Below, piece after piece: positions 6,696-14,862 of a stretch of DNA of 21,595 bases. Made by a program: the position numbers and the translations under genes. The notes under the pieces were generated by a model. It ran no database searches. It was not told the DNA's origin and saw only the letters and a list, made by a program, of their open reading frames with translations. Position 1 is the first letter of the stretch. Each line of letters begins with the position of its first letter. Origin of the DNA: a virus; IMG/VR virus record IMGVR_UViG_3300027759_000486, positions 1 through 21,595 of that record; one strand, written 5' to 3'.

Positions 6696-7439
6696 ATGGA
6701 CAATCAAACATCAAATTACGCACAATCTAATTTCACACTCCCTCATGACGTGGTACCATTACCATCACAAGGAGTGTTTTATAAAAACAAAAAGAAATCT
6801 GTTAAGGTGGGTTATCTTACCGCTGCAGATGAAAACATTCTTTTATCAGGTGGCGAAGATATTACTACTAATTTAATTAGAACTAAACTATATGAACCAG
6901 ACATTAGAGTCGAGGATTTATTAGAAGGTGACGTTGAGGCAATCCTTGTTTTCTTAAGAAATACATCATTTGGACCTGAAATCACATTAAATGTGACAGA
7001 CCCTAACACAAGAAAGGTATTTGAAACAAACGTTGTTTTAGATGAATTATCTATTGTGAATGGTCAAGAACCATTAGAAGATGGAACATTTATAATTACA
7101 TTACCAAAATCAGAGGCGACTATTAAAATAAGACCAATGACATATGGTGAAATAATGGACATTAACAAAATGGCTGAGTCATATCCACAAGGAAGAACAG
7201 TACCAAGAGTTACTTGGAGATTAAATAAACAAATTGTTGAAATAAATGGAAGTCAAGATAAAGGAGAGATTGCCAAGTTTATTGAACAAATGCCAATCAT
7301 GGATTCCAAATTCATAAGAAAATTTATGGATGACAACGAACCAAGATTAAACATGAATAGAGTAGTAACAACCCCATCAGGAGATAGACTGACAGTTAAC
7401 GTCGGTTTTGGGGTGGAATTTTTTCGTCCTTTCTTCTGA
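6696..7439 (+). CDS. Tail assembly chaperone, zero-frame product (T4 gp26 / T4_baseplate family)
   Basis: The zero frame gives 247 residues ending at TGA. Near the N terminus is DVVPLPSQGVFYKNKKKSVK followed by VGYLTAADENILLSGG, the family pattern of a proline/glycine-rich strand, then a helix opening T-A-A-D-E. Further on come IRVEDLLEGDVEAILVFLR and the segment FIITLPKSEATIKIRPMTYG. T4 gp26 is about 208 residues; it is needed for hub assembly but is absent from finished baseplates, so a chaperone role is likely. The frame closes abruptly in GVEFFRPFF, and a 50-codon reading frame carries on in +1. The gene directly precedes the tape measure, the usual chaperone position in tailed phages. 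TGA is the only non-TAA stop among the closed genes of the window, as expected for a stop that is bypassed. No Shine-Dalgarno sequence is visible, and the start lies at the foot of a terminator. Confidence 0.78.
   Translation: MDNQTSNYAQSNFTLPHDVVPLPSQGVFYKNKKKSVKVGYLTAADENILLSGGEDITTNLIRTKLYEPDIRVEDLLEGDVEAILVFLRNTSFGPEITLNVTDPNTRKVFETNVVLDELSIVNGQEPLEDGTFIITLPKSEATIKIRPMTYGEIMDINKMAESYPQGRTVPRVTWRLNKQIVEINGSQDKGEIAKFIEQMPIMDSKFIRKFMDDNEPRLNMNRVVTTPSGDRLTVNVGFGVEFFRPFF
7419..7426 (+). other. Probable +1 ribosomal frameshift site
   Basis: Zero-frame codons here are TTT TTT CGT. tRNA-Phe on the second TTT (7422-7424) can move one base to TTC (7423-7425) with full pairing, placing GTC (7426) next and opening the +1 frame. 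The +1 frame is closed upstream by a TGA at 7390-7392, so the shift must fall between 7393 and the zero-frame TGA at 7437. A -2 slip would give almost the same product; a -1 slip leads quickly to a stop. Confidence 0.6.
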
Positions 7440-7578
7440 TTATAGAAAAGGTCAATTAGATGAATTTTATTATTTGAGTACACTAATGAATGTTGCATGG
7501 CAAGATTTTGAAAAAATGCCAATTTTTGTAAGAAAATATTTGTTGGATAAATGGATTGAAGAACACAAGAGGGACTAA
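7426..7578 (+). CDS. Tail assembly chaperone, +1-frame C-terminal extension (gp51-like role)
   Basis: Fifty codons in the +1 frame run from GTC to TAA at 7576-7578. They encode VLSSDYRKGQLDEFYYLSTL, then MNVAWQDFEKMPIFVRKYLL and a basic tail, DKWIEEHKRD. The Tyr-Tyr helix, an acidic turn and the MP-x-x-x-R helix look like the C-terminal helical part of the gp26/chaperone family. Fused with the zero-frame part this gives about 293 residues. The extension has an internal ATG at 7486 but no leader or ribosome site, so an independent product is unlikely. In other tailed phages the minor, frameshifted chaperone binds the tape measure and the tube protein. A true mutation or a sequence error in the six-T run could produce the same picture. 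Confidence 0.65.
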   Translation, partial: VLSSDYRKGQLDEFYYLSTLMNVAWQDFEKMPIFVRKYLLDKWIEEHKRD

Positions 7579-7591
7579 AAAAATAGTCCTT
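7570..7591 (+). terminator. Weak hairpin at the end of the chaperone extension
   Basis: AGGGACTA (7570-7577), a six-A loop and TAGTCCTT (7584-7591) form an 8-bp stem with one G-T pair. The TAA of the +1 frame is partly inside the stem. The following bases (TCTTCTATTT) are only partly T, so termination would be inefficient. Confidence 0.4.
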
Positions 7592-7595
7592 CTTC

Positions 7596-7604
7596 TATTT
7601 ATAA
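7596..7604 (+). promoter_or_regulatory. Leader motif TATTTATAA before the tape measure gene
   Basis: An exact TATTTATAA ends 13 bases before the tape-measure ATG, just after a weak hairpin. Used as a promoter it would make an almost leaderless transcript. Confidence 0.38.
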
Positions 7605-7617
7605 GAAAAACACTTTA

Positions 7618-9453
7618 ATGGCAGAGAAAAAAGAATCCGCGGAAGAGTATGGTAAATCAATGTCGGATGCCATATCCTTTGGTTCGGAACAATGGATAGG
7701 TGCTGTTGGACAAATGCTTGAGGCGGGTAACGAACTTACCAAAGCCTTCACACAATCTCGTGCCAGAGTAAGTGAGATGATGACGGCTGTTAATGAGGCT
7801 GCTCCGAGAATGAGAAGACTTGGTGCTAGCTTTGAACAGACAATGTCTACGATGAAAGAAATTGCTGTGGCTACAGGTAAAAATACTTTAGCTTCGGCAG
7901 ATAGTGTTGCTAAATTATATGCAACTTCTATAGTTCTAGAACAAAGTACAGGAACTATAGTCAAAAACTTTGAAGGTGCGGGGATTCAATTTGGTGTTGT
8001 CGGTGCACAATTAGAAGAGGCTACCAACAGTGTTCGAGATATGGGGTTAAATGCCAAAGAAGTAATGCAAGATGTGGTTACAAACGCATCAAATCTCAAT
8101 AAGTTTAATTTCGAGGGAGGTGTTCAAGGGTTAACAAGAATGGCGGCGAGAGCAGCTCAATTGAAAATTGACATGAATACCGCTCTTGATTTTGCTGACA
8201 GAATGATGGACCCCGAAAATGCAATTGAAATGGCATCCGCATTCCAAAGACTTGGTGTTACAGCTGGAAACCTCGCAGACCCATTTGCATTAATGAATCA
8301 ATCTATTAATGACCCGGGTGCGTTACAAGAAAGTTTAGCAAAAGTTGGTAAACAATTCACATACTTTGACGAGAAAACAAAATCCTTTAGAATTAATCCC
8401 CAAGGGATATTGACGTTAAAACAAATGGAGAAGGAGGCTAATTTGGCTGGTGGTACACTATCTAAAGCAGCTTTAGCCTCTGCGGAGCTAGATAAAAGAC
8501 TTTCAAATATTAATCCTAGCATTAATTTCAAAGATGAATCAGACAAACAATTCTTAAGTAATTTATCTGAAATGGATGCGTCTGGTAACTATGTTGTTAA
8601 AATTAGTGACCAAGAAACTAAAAAACTTAGTGATGTAACCCAACAAGAATTTGATAAGTTAATTACTGAACAAAAGAATCAGCCTAAGTCAATGGAAGAG
8701 ATTGCCAGAGCTGGTATGAAAACAAGTGATATTATTAGAAATGATGTTACAGCCATTAAAGAGGCGGTTGTTAGAGGCGCGGTAGGAACAACGGTAGTTA
8801 AAGACAATTTTGAGGCATATAGAAAAATTACCACAACACCAACGGGTATTTTATCTGACAAAGTAGGTAGAACTGAAATTTTTAATAAACAGTTTGAAAC
8901 ACTTAGTAAATCAATTAGAGATGCTGCTGGAGAATTAGTCAAAAGTGATGGAAAATCTATGGGTGATGTGTTGAAAGATTTAGGTAGTAAATTTGGAAAA
9001 CAAGGTGATGATGTTAAAAAGATTGTTGAACAACTTGGTATTTCTGTTTATAAAGATATTAAAGGAAAAGATTTAAGTTATAGGTCTTCTGAAATAGGTG
9101 ATTTAGCAAACAAGGCATTAAGAGGACTTGAATCGTATATTGATGACACTAGTTTTGGTAAAAAAGCCGCAGCAACAGGTACTAAGAGTGGTACAACAGT
9201 AAAACCAACAAGTGGAAAATCTTCATTACTTGAAGGAACTGATGCATTTACAAGTAGTACAAGCAAAGACAAAACATTAACATCAACAGTAAATCAAACC
9301 GTTGATTATAGTGGAACAATCGTATTCAAAGTTGACGCACCAGCTGGTGTTAGTACACAATACCTTACAGACTTTTTGAATAGTGAAAAATTCAAGGAGC
9401 AGATATACACATATGTTCAAGAAAAAAACAAACAAAAAGAAAAGACGAAGTAA
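7618..9453 (+). CDS. Tape measure protein (T4 gp29-like)
   Basis: The product is 611 residues, close to T4 gp29 (590). It is largely alpha-helical, Ala/Gln/Lys-rich and without a signal peptide. The N-terminal third shows long amphipathic helices (AEEYGKSMSDAISFGSEQW, then VGQMLEAGNELTKAFTQSRA). The region from about 70 to 210 repeats Ala/Met-rich helical stretches such as GGVQGLTRMAARAAQLKIDM. A Ser/Thr/Lys linker follows around 515-560, and the C terminus carries VDYSGTIVFKVDAPAGVSTQ, like the folded end of tape measures that holds the baseplate hub. At about 1.5 Angstrom per residue (known for tape measures) the length predicts a tail of roughly 90 nm. The gene lies right after the chaperone and before the baseplate genes. 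No peptidase or lysozyme insertion is visible. Confidence 0.82.
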   Translation: MAEKKESAEEYGKSMSDAISFGSEQWIGAVGQMLEAGNELTKAFTQSRARVSEMMTAVNEAAPRMRRLGASFEQTMSTMKEIAVATGKNTLASADSVAKLYATSIVLEQSTGTIVKNFEGAGIQFGVVGAQLEEATNSVRDMGLNAKEVMQDVVTNASNLNKFNFEGGVQGLTRMAARAAQLKIDMNTALDFADRMMDPENAIEMASAFQRLGVTAGNLADPFALMNQSINDPGALQESLAKVGKQFTYFDEKTKSFRINPQGILTLKQMEKEANLAGGTLSKAALASAELDKRLSNINPSINFKDESDKQFLSNLSEMDASGNYVVKISDQETKKLSDVTQQEFDKLITEQKNQPKSMEEIARAGMKTSDIIRNDVTAIKEAVVRGAVGTTVVKDNFEAYRKITTTPTGILSDKVGRTEIFNKQFETLSKSIRDAAGELVKSDGKSMGDVLKDLGSKFGKQGDDVKKIVEQLGISVYKDIKGKDLSYRSSEIGDLANKALRGLESYIDDTSFGKKAAATGTKSGTTVKPTSGKSSLLEGTDAFTSSTSKDKTLTSTVNQTVDYSGTIVFKVDAPAGVSTQYLTDFLNSEKFKEQIYTYVQEKNKQKEKTK

Positions 9454-9481
9454 TTCCACTTCAGAAAATTATCAATTAACC

Positions 9482-9490
9482 TATTTATAA
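9482..9490 (+). promoter_or_regulatory. Leader motif TATTTATAA before the large baseplate gene
   Basis: An exact TATTTATAA ends 12 bases before the ATG at 9503, within a 49-base gap. A 5-bp hairpin (GAAGT/ACTTC, 9447-9462) over the tape-measure stop lacks a T tract and is not called a terminator. Confidence 0.38.
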
Positions 9491-9502
9491 TAAAAGTATT
9501 GA

Positions 9503-12500
9503 ATGGGTAGTCCCTTAGATTTAGTTAGTTCGGAAGCGTTTAGAAAGAAACTCATCACGAGAAATTTGACACCTTATGCTAAGGCGCCAAATAGACCTAC
9601 GTTTGGGACTAACTATGAATACATACAATCTGATACTTCAGTAGTAGACAGTCCTGACCAACTTATAGACGAGCCATCGTTCGCAAATAAGTTATATCCA
9701 TTAAACCGATATGGTAATGAAGGTGGATATCAACAAGCCCCCGACCCCAACGCCAACTTAAACACCAAATCTAACGAAGGTGAATATGGTTTCCAAGATG
9801 CAAACATCCTTGATGAGGCGGGACCTGAAGCCAAGAATTGGAGAAAGGTTAATGCGTTTGGTAGTGGTAGTGAACAACTATATGATAGTTCTGAATTTAT
9901 TCAGACGTTCGAAACAATCAGCCCCAACGGTAGTTTAAGATACTATAATAACCAACCATACCCAAACTTTAATCCATCATCTTATGGACCTGTGGGGATA
10001 TTATTGTCACCTGACCCTCAAGGTAGTAACGGTCTATTAAGTTCTGACTCTTATCTTGCTCGTTTAGGTGCTTACACATTAAGAAAGGGTTTTGAAGCAA
10101 GAATTGCCACAGGCATTATTCAACAAACAGTCGGTAGAGCCAATGCGTTTAATGTAAGAAGTGGTACTGATGTATTGAATTTAGTTACAGGTAGAGTTCC
10201 TTTAATTGAACCTAACTATACTATTACCGCACCATCAAACCCGATAATTGCGGCAACTGACTTTGCGTTAAGACTTGCGGGTAGCACCATCCCGACATCT
10301 ACAATCCCTGGTTCATACTTCGATGCAAGTATCAATTCAGGTCAACCAACAACAATCCAACAATTAAGCGCTGCGTTCCTTAAAACATCTGTCGGTAAAT
10401 CATTCAGTAGACTATTGGGCGGCGATAAGACAGGTTCACAGTTATTCTTAAACAATACAGGTGGAGGTCAAAAGTCGAGATTATTCGGTAACATTGATTA
10501 CAACAAATACAAGCCAAGTTACGACAGAACATTGTTTGATAGAGCGGCAGGTGCTCTTGTTGGTTCTACAACAAACAATAGTAACTTCTACGTAGGTTCG
10601 ACAACATCTGACCCATCAAGAGTGTTCTCACCGGGTGGTGATATACCTGTTAATCAGTTTGGACAAGAACAACAATCACCGGTATATGGACCATCAGAGT
10701 TGGCTCAGTTATATGAAGGACCAAGTAAGGAGGTTAGACTTGGTGCTAACGGACCAATATACAGTAATGGTGGTGGTATTGAAGGAGGGTTTACTTGGGT
10801 ATCTCCGAAGTATAAGGGGAATGCCGGATTTAAAGTTGGTATTGGCGGTGCGATTGCTTCTCAAGACCAAGACTTTAAACCATCGTCGTATAACAGTACT
10901 GAATCAACAAACAGAACATATAGAGAAGGTTCAATACTTGACGATACCCAAAGAATTATCACGAGCCAACCTCAAGGAGGAAGGAGACTACAACATGTAG
11001 GTAATGCCATCGACCAAGTGAGTAAGGTCTTCCACGACGGTTACAAAGAGATTACAAAGGGTTCTAAGGTATTGACCTATGTCGGCGCAATCGGACAGGA
11101 AGTAGGAACCGAATATTGTCGTATTTTTGCTAAGGATGTTCCTTATTTGCAATACAATGATTTGCAGAAAAGAAATGGTATGACAACCGAAGGTAGAAAG
11201 TTTGCTTATTCTGTTATGGATAAGACTTGGAACTTAAACATCTATCCTAACAAACAAGAAGGAGGTCAAGATTCAACTAATCTTATTGGTACCGTTAACG
11301 ATGCCTACGCCAAGAAATATATGTTCTCAATTGAAAACTTGGCTTGGAGAACGTCAAATACACCAGGTTTTTCTGTTGCTGATTTGGCTGTTTGTGAAAG
11401 AGGTCCTAATGGTGGTAGAGTAATGTGGTTTCCACCTTATGGATTAACCTTTAGTGAAAACGTGTCTGCTAACTGGAAAGGTAATGACTTCCTTGGAAGA
11501 CCTGAACCAATCTATACATATACTAATACAAACAGAACAGGTAGTCTTACTTGGAAAATAGTTGTTGACCATCCATCGGTATTAAACGTTATTGTTGATA
11601 AAGTATTAAAGAACGAATCAAATAAGACAAGAATTGATAGTATTATCGATTCATTCTTTGCGGGATGTAGAACTTATGACTTATATGAATTGGCTAAGAA
11701 GTATTATACAATTAATCCAAACGATTTATATCAGTTACAACAGGCGATTTCTTCAAAGGAGTTGACAAAGGAACAATTGACATATGCAATTAAGACAGTT
11801 CAATCAGGAAACAATTCAACACCTGGTACACAACCTGTGTCACCAAGTGACACACCAATATCATTTACGGAATATAATAATATGGGGTTTTATTTTGAAA
11901 ATGATGTCCCAAAGAAAAACGAGACACCCGCAAATTTTGCCTCAGAATACGCCGCGTATAGTGGTAATGTTTTAAGTGGTACTTACACAAAAAAATCAAC
12001 AACAAAAGAGACAACATCGTTTTTTAATAGCGTGGTTACACCTAACTATACCAAAATTCAAGAGTTATGTAATTTAATAGCAAAGGCATTCGTAAATGTT
12101 ACTCCTGAATCAACTATGACAATTACAGTTGATTCTAGTTGTTCTGCACCAGCAACAGTACAATATAATAAAGACTTATCGGTAAGAAGAATTAACGCAG
12201 CAATACAATTTTTTGCAACAAATCCTGCAACAAAAAAATTATATGATGATAAAAAATTACTTGTTGTATCAGGTATTGGGTCTGGAGAAACATTAACGAG
12301 TGTTTTACAATATGATGACCAAGCTAAAAAATTTATTAAAGGACCAACTTTAAGTTGTACCGATAGTGACCCAAATGCCAAAGGAGGAGATACTATGTCT
12401 TCAACTGAAGTGTATACAACAAACGCTATGGCTTGTAGAAGAGCGTCTATTAAAATAAATGCAGCAAATTTAAATCGAACACCAGCTCAACCAATCGCTG

Positions 12501-14539
12501 GAGTAACACCTCAGACCCAACCTAGTACACAAGATTATCTTGTTGGTACGGTGACACCTGTGACAACAACTGTCCAAACTGTTGAAGAATCATGGGTTGA
12601 AAGAGATAATATTACCAAAAGAGTATTAAGGTCTTTATTATCAGAATGTAACTACTTCGAAACTATTAAGGAAGAAACCCCTATGGTTTATGATAATTTA
12701 AAAGAGAAGTTAAAGTTTTTCCAACCAGCGTTTCATTCAATGACACCTGAAGGTTTAAACACAAGACTAACATTCCTTCAACAATGTATGAGACCTGGTG
12801 ACACAATCCCAACAATTAAAACTGTTGGACAAACAAACGAACTTCAATACAACAATGCGGTTAATACAGCCTTCGGAGCACCACCTGTTTTAGTGTTAAG
12901 AGTTGGTGATTTTTATAACACTAAAATTATTCCAACATCATTGGCACTTACTTATGAGGAGTTAGATATTAATCCTGAAGGTATAGGTATTCAACCAATG
13001 ATTGCTAACGTAACTTTAGCGTTCAATTTTGTTGGTGGTAGTGGATTAAAAGAATCTGTTGATAAATTACAAAACGCCTTAACATTCAATTATTATGCTA
13101 ATACAGAAATGTATGATGAAAGAGCGGATGTTACTGATGATAGTTACAAAGTGATTGATAAAGATTTCTTAAAATCTATTGGCGCACAAGCACCCCCACC
13201 AACAGTTAATCAAACACAAGACAACAACCCACAAACAAACGAAAGTACGATTGGTGAAGTAACATTTAACGCAATTACATCCTCAGGAGAAACAGGCAAT
13301 ATCAATTATAAAAAATATATGGATGGATTTGTTGCTCAAACGCAAACTTATTTCCAAACATTTGTGAATAAGAGTAAAGAATGTGTTAGGCAATATAACA
13401 ATGCCATGTTACAAAACTGGACTTGTGAAAGAAATTATGTTAACGGAAAATTATTGGCGGATACGGATAAAGATGTTTTGATTATTGGTAAACCAGCAAA
13501 CGTTCAAACAAGAATTGATAATGTATTCAAAGATTATGTGGCGGACATCGAGAGTGATGACAAAACAACCCAAGACAGATTCATCAATTTTATGTCATCA
13601 ACTAGTAAAGGATTCAGTCCGAAAGTTATTAGACAATTAAGAATGAATTTGAAAAATTTTGTTGTTGGTAAAAAAGGGAGTTATCTAAATGCGGTGTCAA
13701 CACTGACACAAGATATTACTAATCAACAACAGACATATATTCAATATTTAACAAGGGCTAATGTTTTACCTTTTGAAGCATCCACAGGGTCTGGTGTTGG
13801 TACTGATGGATTACAAGAAAAGAATGGTAATGTTAAGATATACAATATTAGTGGAACAACAAAAGTTTTTAAAACTGATGAGGCGGCTAATACGTTTATT
13901 GAGTTAGAAAAAGATATAAGAAAAATTGGTACAGGAATTACAGCATATTATGTGGCGGTGGTTAAAGAAAATAGTGTTACTTATGGTTCTAAAACATACA
14001 AAGGAAAACTATTATATGGTGATGACGGAGAACAAACGACTTATGATAAGTACTTAAAACCAAACGTATTCATACAATTTAGTACGGATGCAGATTTTGA
14101 CTTTTTATCATTTAAAAGAATGTATATGATTTTATCACCTGAAATAACTGATGATAAAAGATACCAAACCTTTAAGAATGCGATAATTGGTAATATAATT
14201 AAGAACACAGATATACTTGGTAGTGGAAGTATGGATGTTGAGGCGCAGTTTGATGGTTATTGGTTACAAATTGCAAAACCTAAATTCACTGAAGAAAATG
14301 CAATAACTAACGCGTTTATTGATGGTATGGAAAAAGGTATATTAAAAGATTTTATTAAGTACACTCCATTCCCATCAAAGACGAGAGAGTTTACTTATGA
14401 GAAATCGGCATCTTCAATAGCTGGTCAGAAAGATTTAATTAATGGTTTGGGTAGAGTTTTAGCAAACACAAACAAAATAAGTTGGAACAACCCAGATAAA
14501 GAAGCCCGAGTATACGTAGCAAAATTAAAACTTAACTAA
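9503..14539 (+). CDS. Giant baseplate protein with an internal OmpA-like domain
   Basis: The product is 1678 residues. The first 530 residues are Asn/Ser/Pro/Gly-rich and unrecognised. A core at about 535-760 includes GGRVMWFPPYGLTFSENVS (from about 637) and a FLGRPEPIYTYTNTNRTG segment before VVDHPSVLN. A second core at about 1130-1215 has VLRVGDFYNTKIIPTSLALT, then NPEGIGIQPMIANVTLAFNF and NALTFNYYANTEMYDERAD. These blocks look like two halves of a tube-like or wedge baseplate fold. Between them, residues about 845-988 form an OmpA-like domain: ITVDSSCSAPATVQYNKDLS, then VRRINAAIQFF, VSGIGSGET (922-930) and a final ACRRASIKI (977-985), corresponding to the LSxxRAxAV, GyGexxP and NRRVEI motifs. 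OmpA domains bind peptidoglycan. The C-terminal 460 residues are mixed helix and strand. The stop overlaps the next start by one base, so translation is coupled. The exact T4 counterpart (gp48/gp54/wedge) is uncertain. Confidence 0.68.
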   Translation: MGSPLDLVSSEAFRKKLITRNLTPYAKAPNRPTFGTNYEYIQSDTSVVDSPDQLIDEPSFANKLYPLNRYGNEGGYQQAPDPNANLNTKSNEGEYGFQDANILDEAGPEAKNWRKVNAFGSGSEQLYDSSEFIQTFETISPNGSLRYYNNQPYPNFNPSSYGPVGILLSPDPQGSNGLLSSDSYLARLGAYTLRKGFEARIATGIIQQTVGRANAFNVRSGTDVLNLVTGRVPLIEPNYTITAPSNPIIAATDFALRLAGSTIPTSTIPGSYFDASINSGQPTTIQQLSAAFLKTSVGKSFSRLLGGDKTGSQLFLNNTGGGQKSRLFGNIDYNKYKPSYDRTLFDRAAGALVGSTTNNSNFYVGSTTSDPSRVFSPGGDIPVNQFGQEQQSPVYGPSELAQLYEGPSKEVRLGANGPIYSNGGGIEGGFTWVSPKYKGNAGFKVGIGGAIASQDQDFKPSSYNSTESTNRTYREGSILDDTQRIITSQPQGGRRLQHVGNAIDQVSKVFHDGYKEITKGSKVLTYVGAIGQEVGTEYCRIFAKDVPYLQYNDLQKRNGMTTEGRKFAYSVMDKTWNLNIYPNKQEGGQDSTNLIGTVNDAYAKKYMFSIENLAWRTSNTPGFSVADLAVCERGPNGGRVMWFPPYGLTFSENVSANWKGNDFLGRPEPIYTYTNTNRTGSLTWKIVVDHPSVLNVIVDKVLKNESNKTRIDSIIDSFFAGCRTYDLYELAKKYYTINPNDLYQLQQAISSKELTKEQLTYAIKTVQSGNNSTPGTQPVSPSDTPISFTEYNNMGFYFENDVPKKNETPANFASEYAAYSGNVLSGTYTKKSTTKETTSFFNSVVTPNYTKIQELCNLIAKAFVNVTPESTMTITVDSSCSAPATVQYNKDLSVRRINAAIQFFATNPATKKLYDDKKLLVVSGIGSGETLTSVLQYDDQAKKFIKGPTLSCTDSDPNAKGGDTMSSTEVYTTNAMACRRASIKINAANLNRTPAQPIAGVTPQTQPSTQDYLVGTVTPVTTTVQTVEESWVERDNITKRVLRSLLSECNYFETIKEETPMVYDNLKEKLKFFQPAFHSMTPEGLNTRLTFLQQCMRPGDTIPTIKTVGQTNELQYNNAVNTAFGAPPVLVLRVGDFYNTKIIPTSLALTYEELDINPEGIGIQPMIANVTLAFNFVGGSGLKESVDKLQNALTFNYYANTEMYDERADVTDDSYKVIDKDFLKSIGAQAPPPTVNQTQDNNPQTNESTIGEVTFNAITSSGETGNINYKKYMDGFVAQTQTYFQTFVNKSKECVRQYNNAMLQNWTCERNYVNGKLLADTDKDVLIIGKPANVQTRIDNVFKDYVADIESDDKTTQDRFINFMSSTSKGFSPKVIRQLRMNLKNFVVGKKGSYLNAVSTLTQDITNQQQTYIQYLTRANVLPFEASTGSGVGTDGLQEKNGNVKIYNISGTTKVFKTDEAANTFIELEKDIRKIGTGITAYYVAVVKENSVTYGSKTYKGKLLYGDDGEQTTYDKYLKPNVFIQFSTDADFDFLSFKRMYMILSPEITDDKRYQTFKNAIIGNIIKNTDILGSGSMDVEAQFDGYWLQIAKPKFTEENAITNAFIDGMEKGILKDFIKYTPFPSKTREFTYEKSASSIAGQKDLINGLGRVLANTNKISWNNPDKEARVYVAKLKLN

Positions 14540-14862
14540 TGGCATATTCATATTATAATCGATACAGTGAATTCATCATCAATGGTGAACAGACTGTTGT
14601 GCCATTTGTTAATATACCATCAAAACCAACAGACCAAACCTTTATTTATAAAGTAGGTAGAAGTAGGTTGGATAAAGTTTCTCAAGAATTTTATAATGCT
14701 CCATACTTTAGTTGGTTAATATTACAAGCAAATCCTGAATTTGGTGGATTAGAAAATAATATTTATGACGGTGCAGTATTGATTATTCCATTTCCTCTCA
14801 TAGCTTCCTTACAGGACTATAAAGGTGCGTTAGAAAATTATTTTTATTATTATGGCAGGTAA
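14539..14862 (+). CDS. Small LysM-like baseplate wedge protein (T4 gp53 / P2 gpX type)
   Basis: The product is 107 residues. After a YNRYSEFIINGE opening it shows a LysM-like pattern: IYKVGRSRLDKVSQEFYNAP, YFSWLILQANPEFGGLENNI, then YDGAVLIIPFP. This is strand, helix, helix around a Trp and an AN turn, and a G-x-x-L-x-IP strand. T4 gp53 and P2 gpX carry the same kind of module; in gp53 it clamps the baseplate wedge to its neighbours. T4 gp53 is about 196 residues, so only the core module is present here. It shares one base with the gene before (TAATG) and overlaps the next by 11 bases, making a tightly coupled baseplate unit. Confidence 0.75.
   Translation: MAYSYYNRYSEFIINGEQTVVPFVNIPSKPTDQTFIYKVGRSRLDKVSQEFYNAPYFSWLILQANPEFGGLENNIYDGAVLIIPFPLIASLQDYKGALENYFYYYGR

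Noticed and set aside
7434-7440. Frameshift at the TTC TGA stop, as in prfB
   Set aside because: A +1 slip from TTC to TCT would pair poorly; the T run at 7419-7424 gives perfect re-pairing.
9447-9462. Hairpin over the tape-measure stop as a terminator
   Set aside because: The stem is 5 bp and no T tract follows.
14643-14651. TATTTATAA as a promoter for the giant hub gene
   Set aside because: It lies inside the gp53-like coding sequence, about 200 bases before the next start, and the genes there are translationally coupled.
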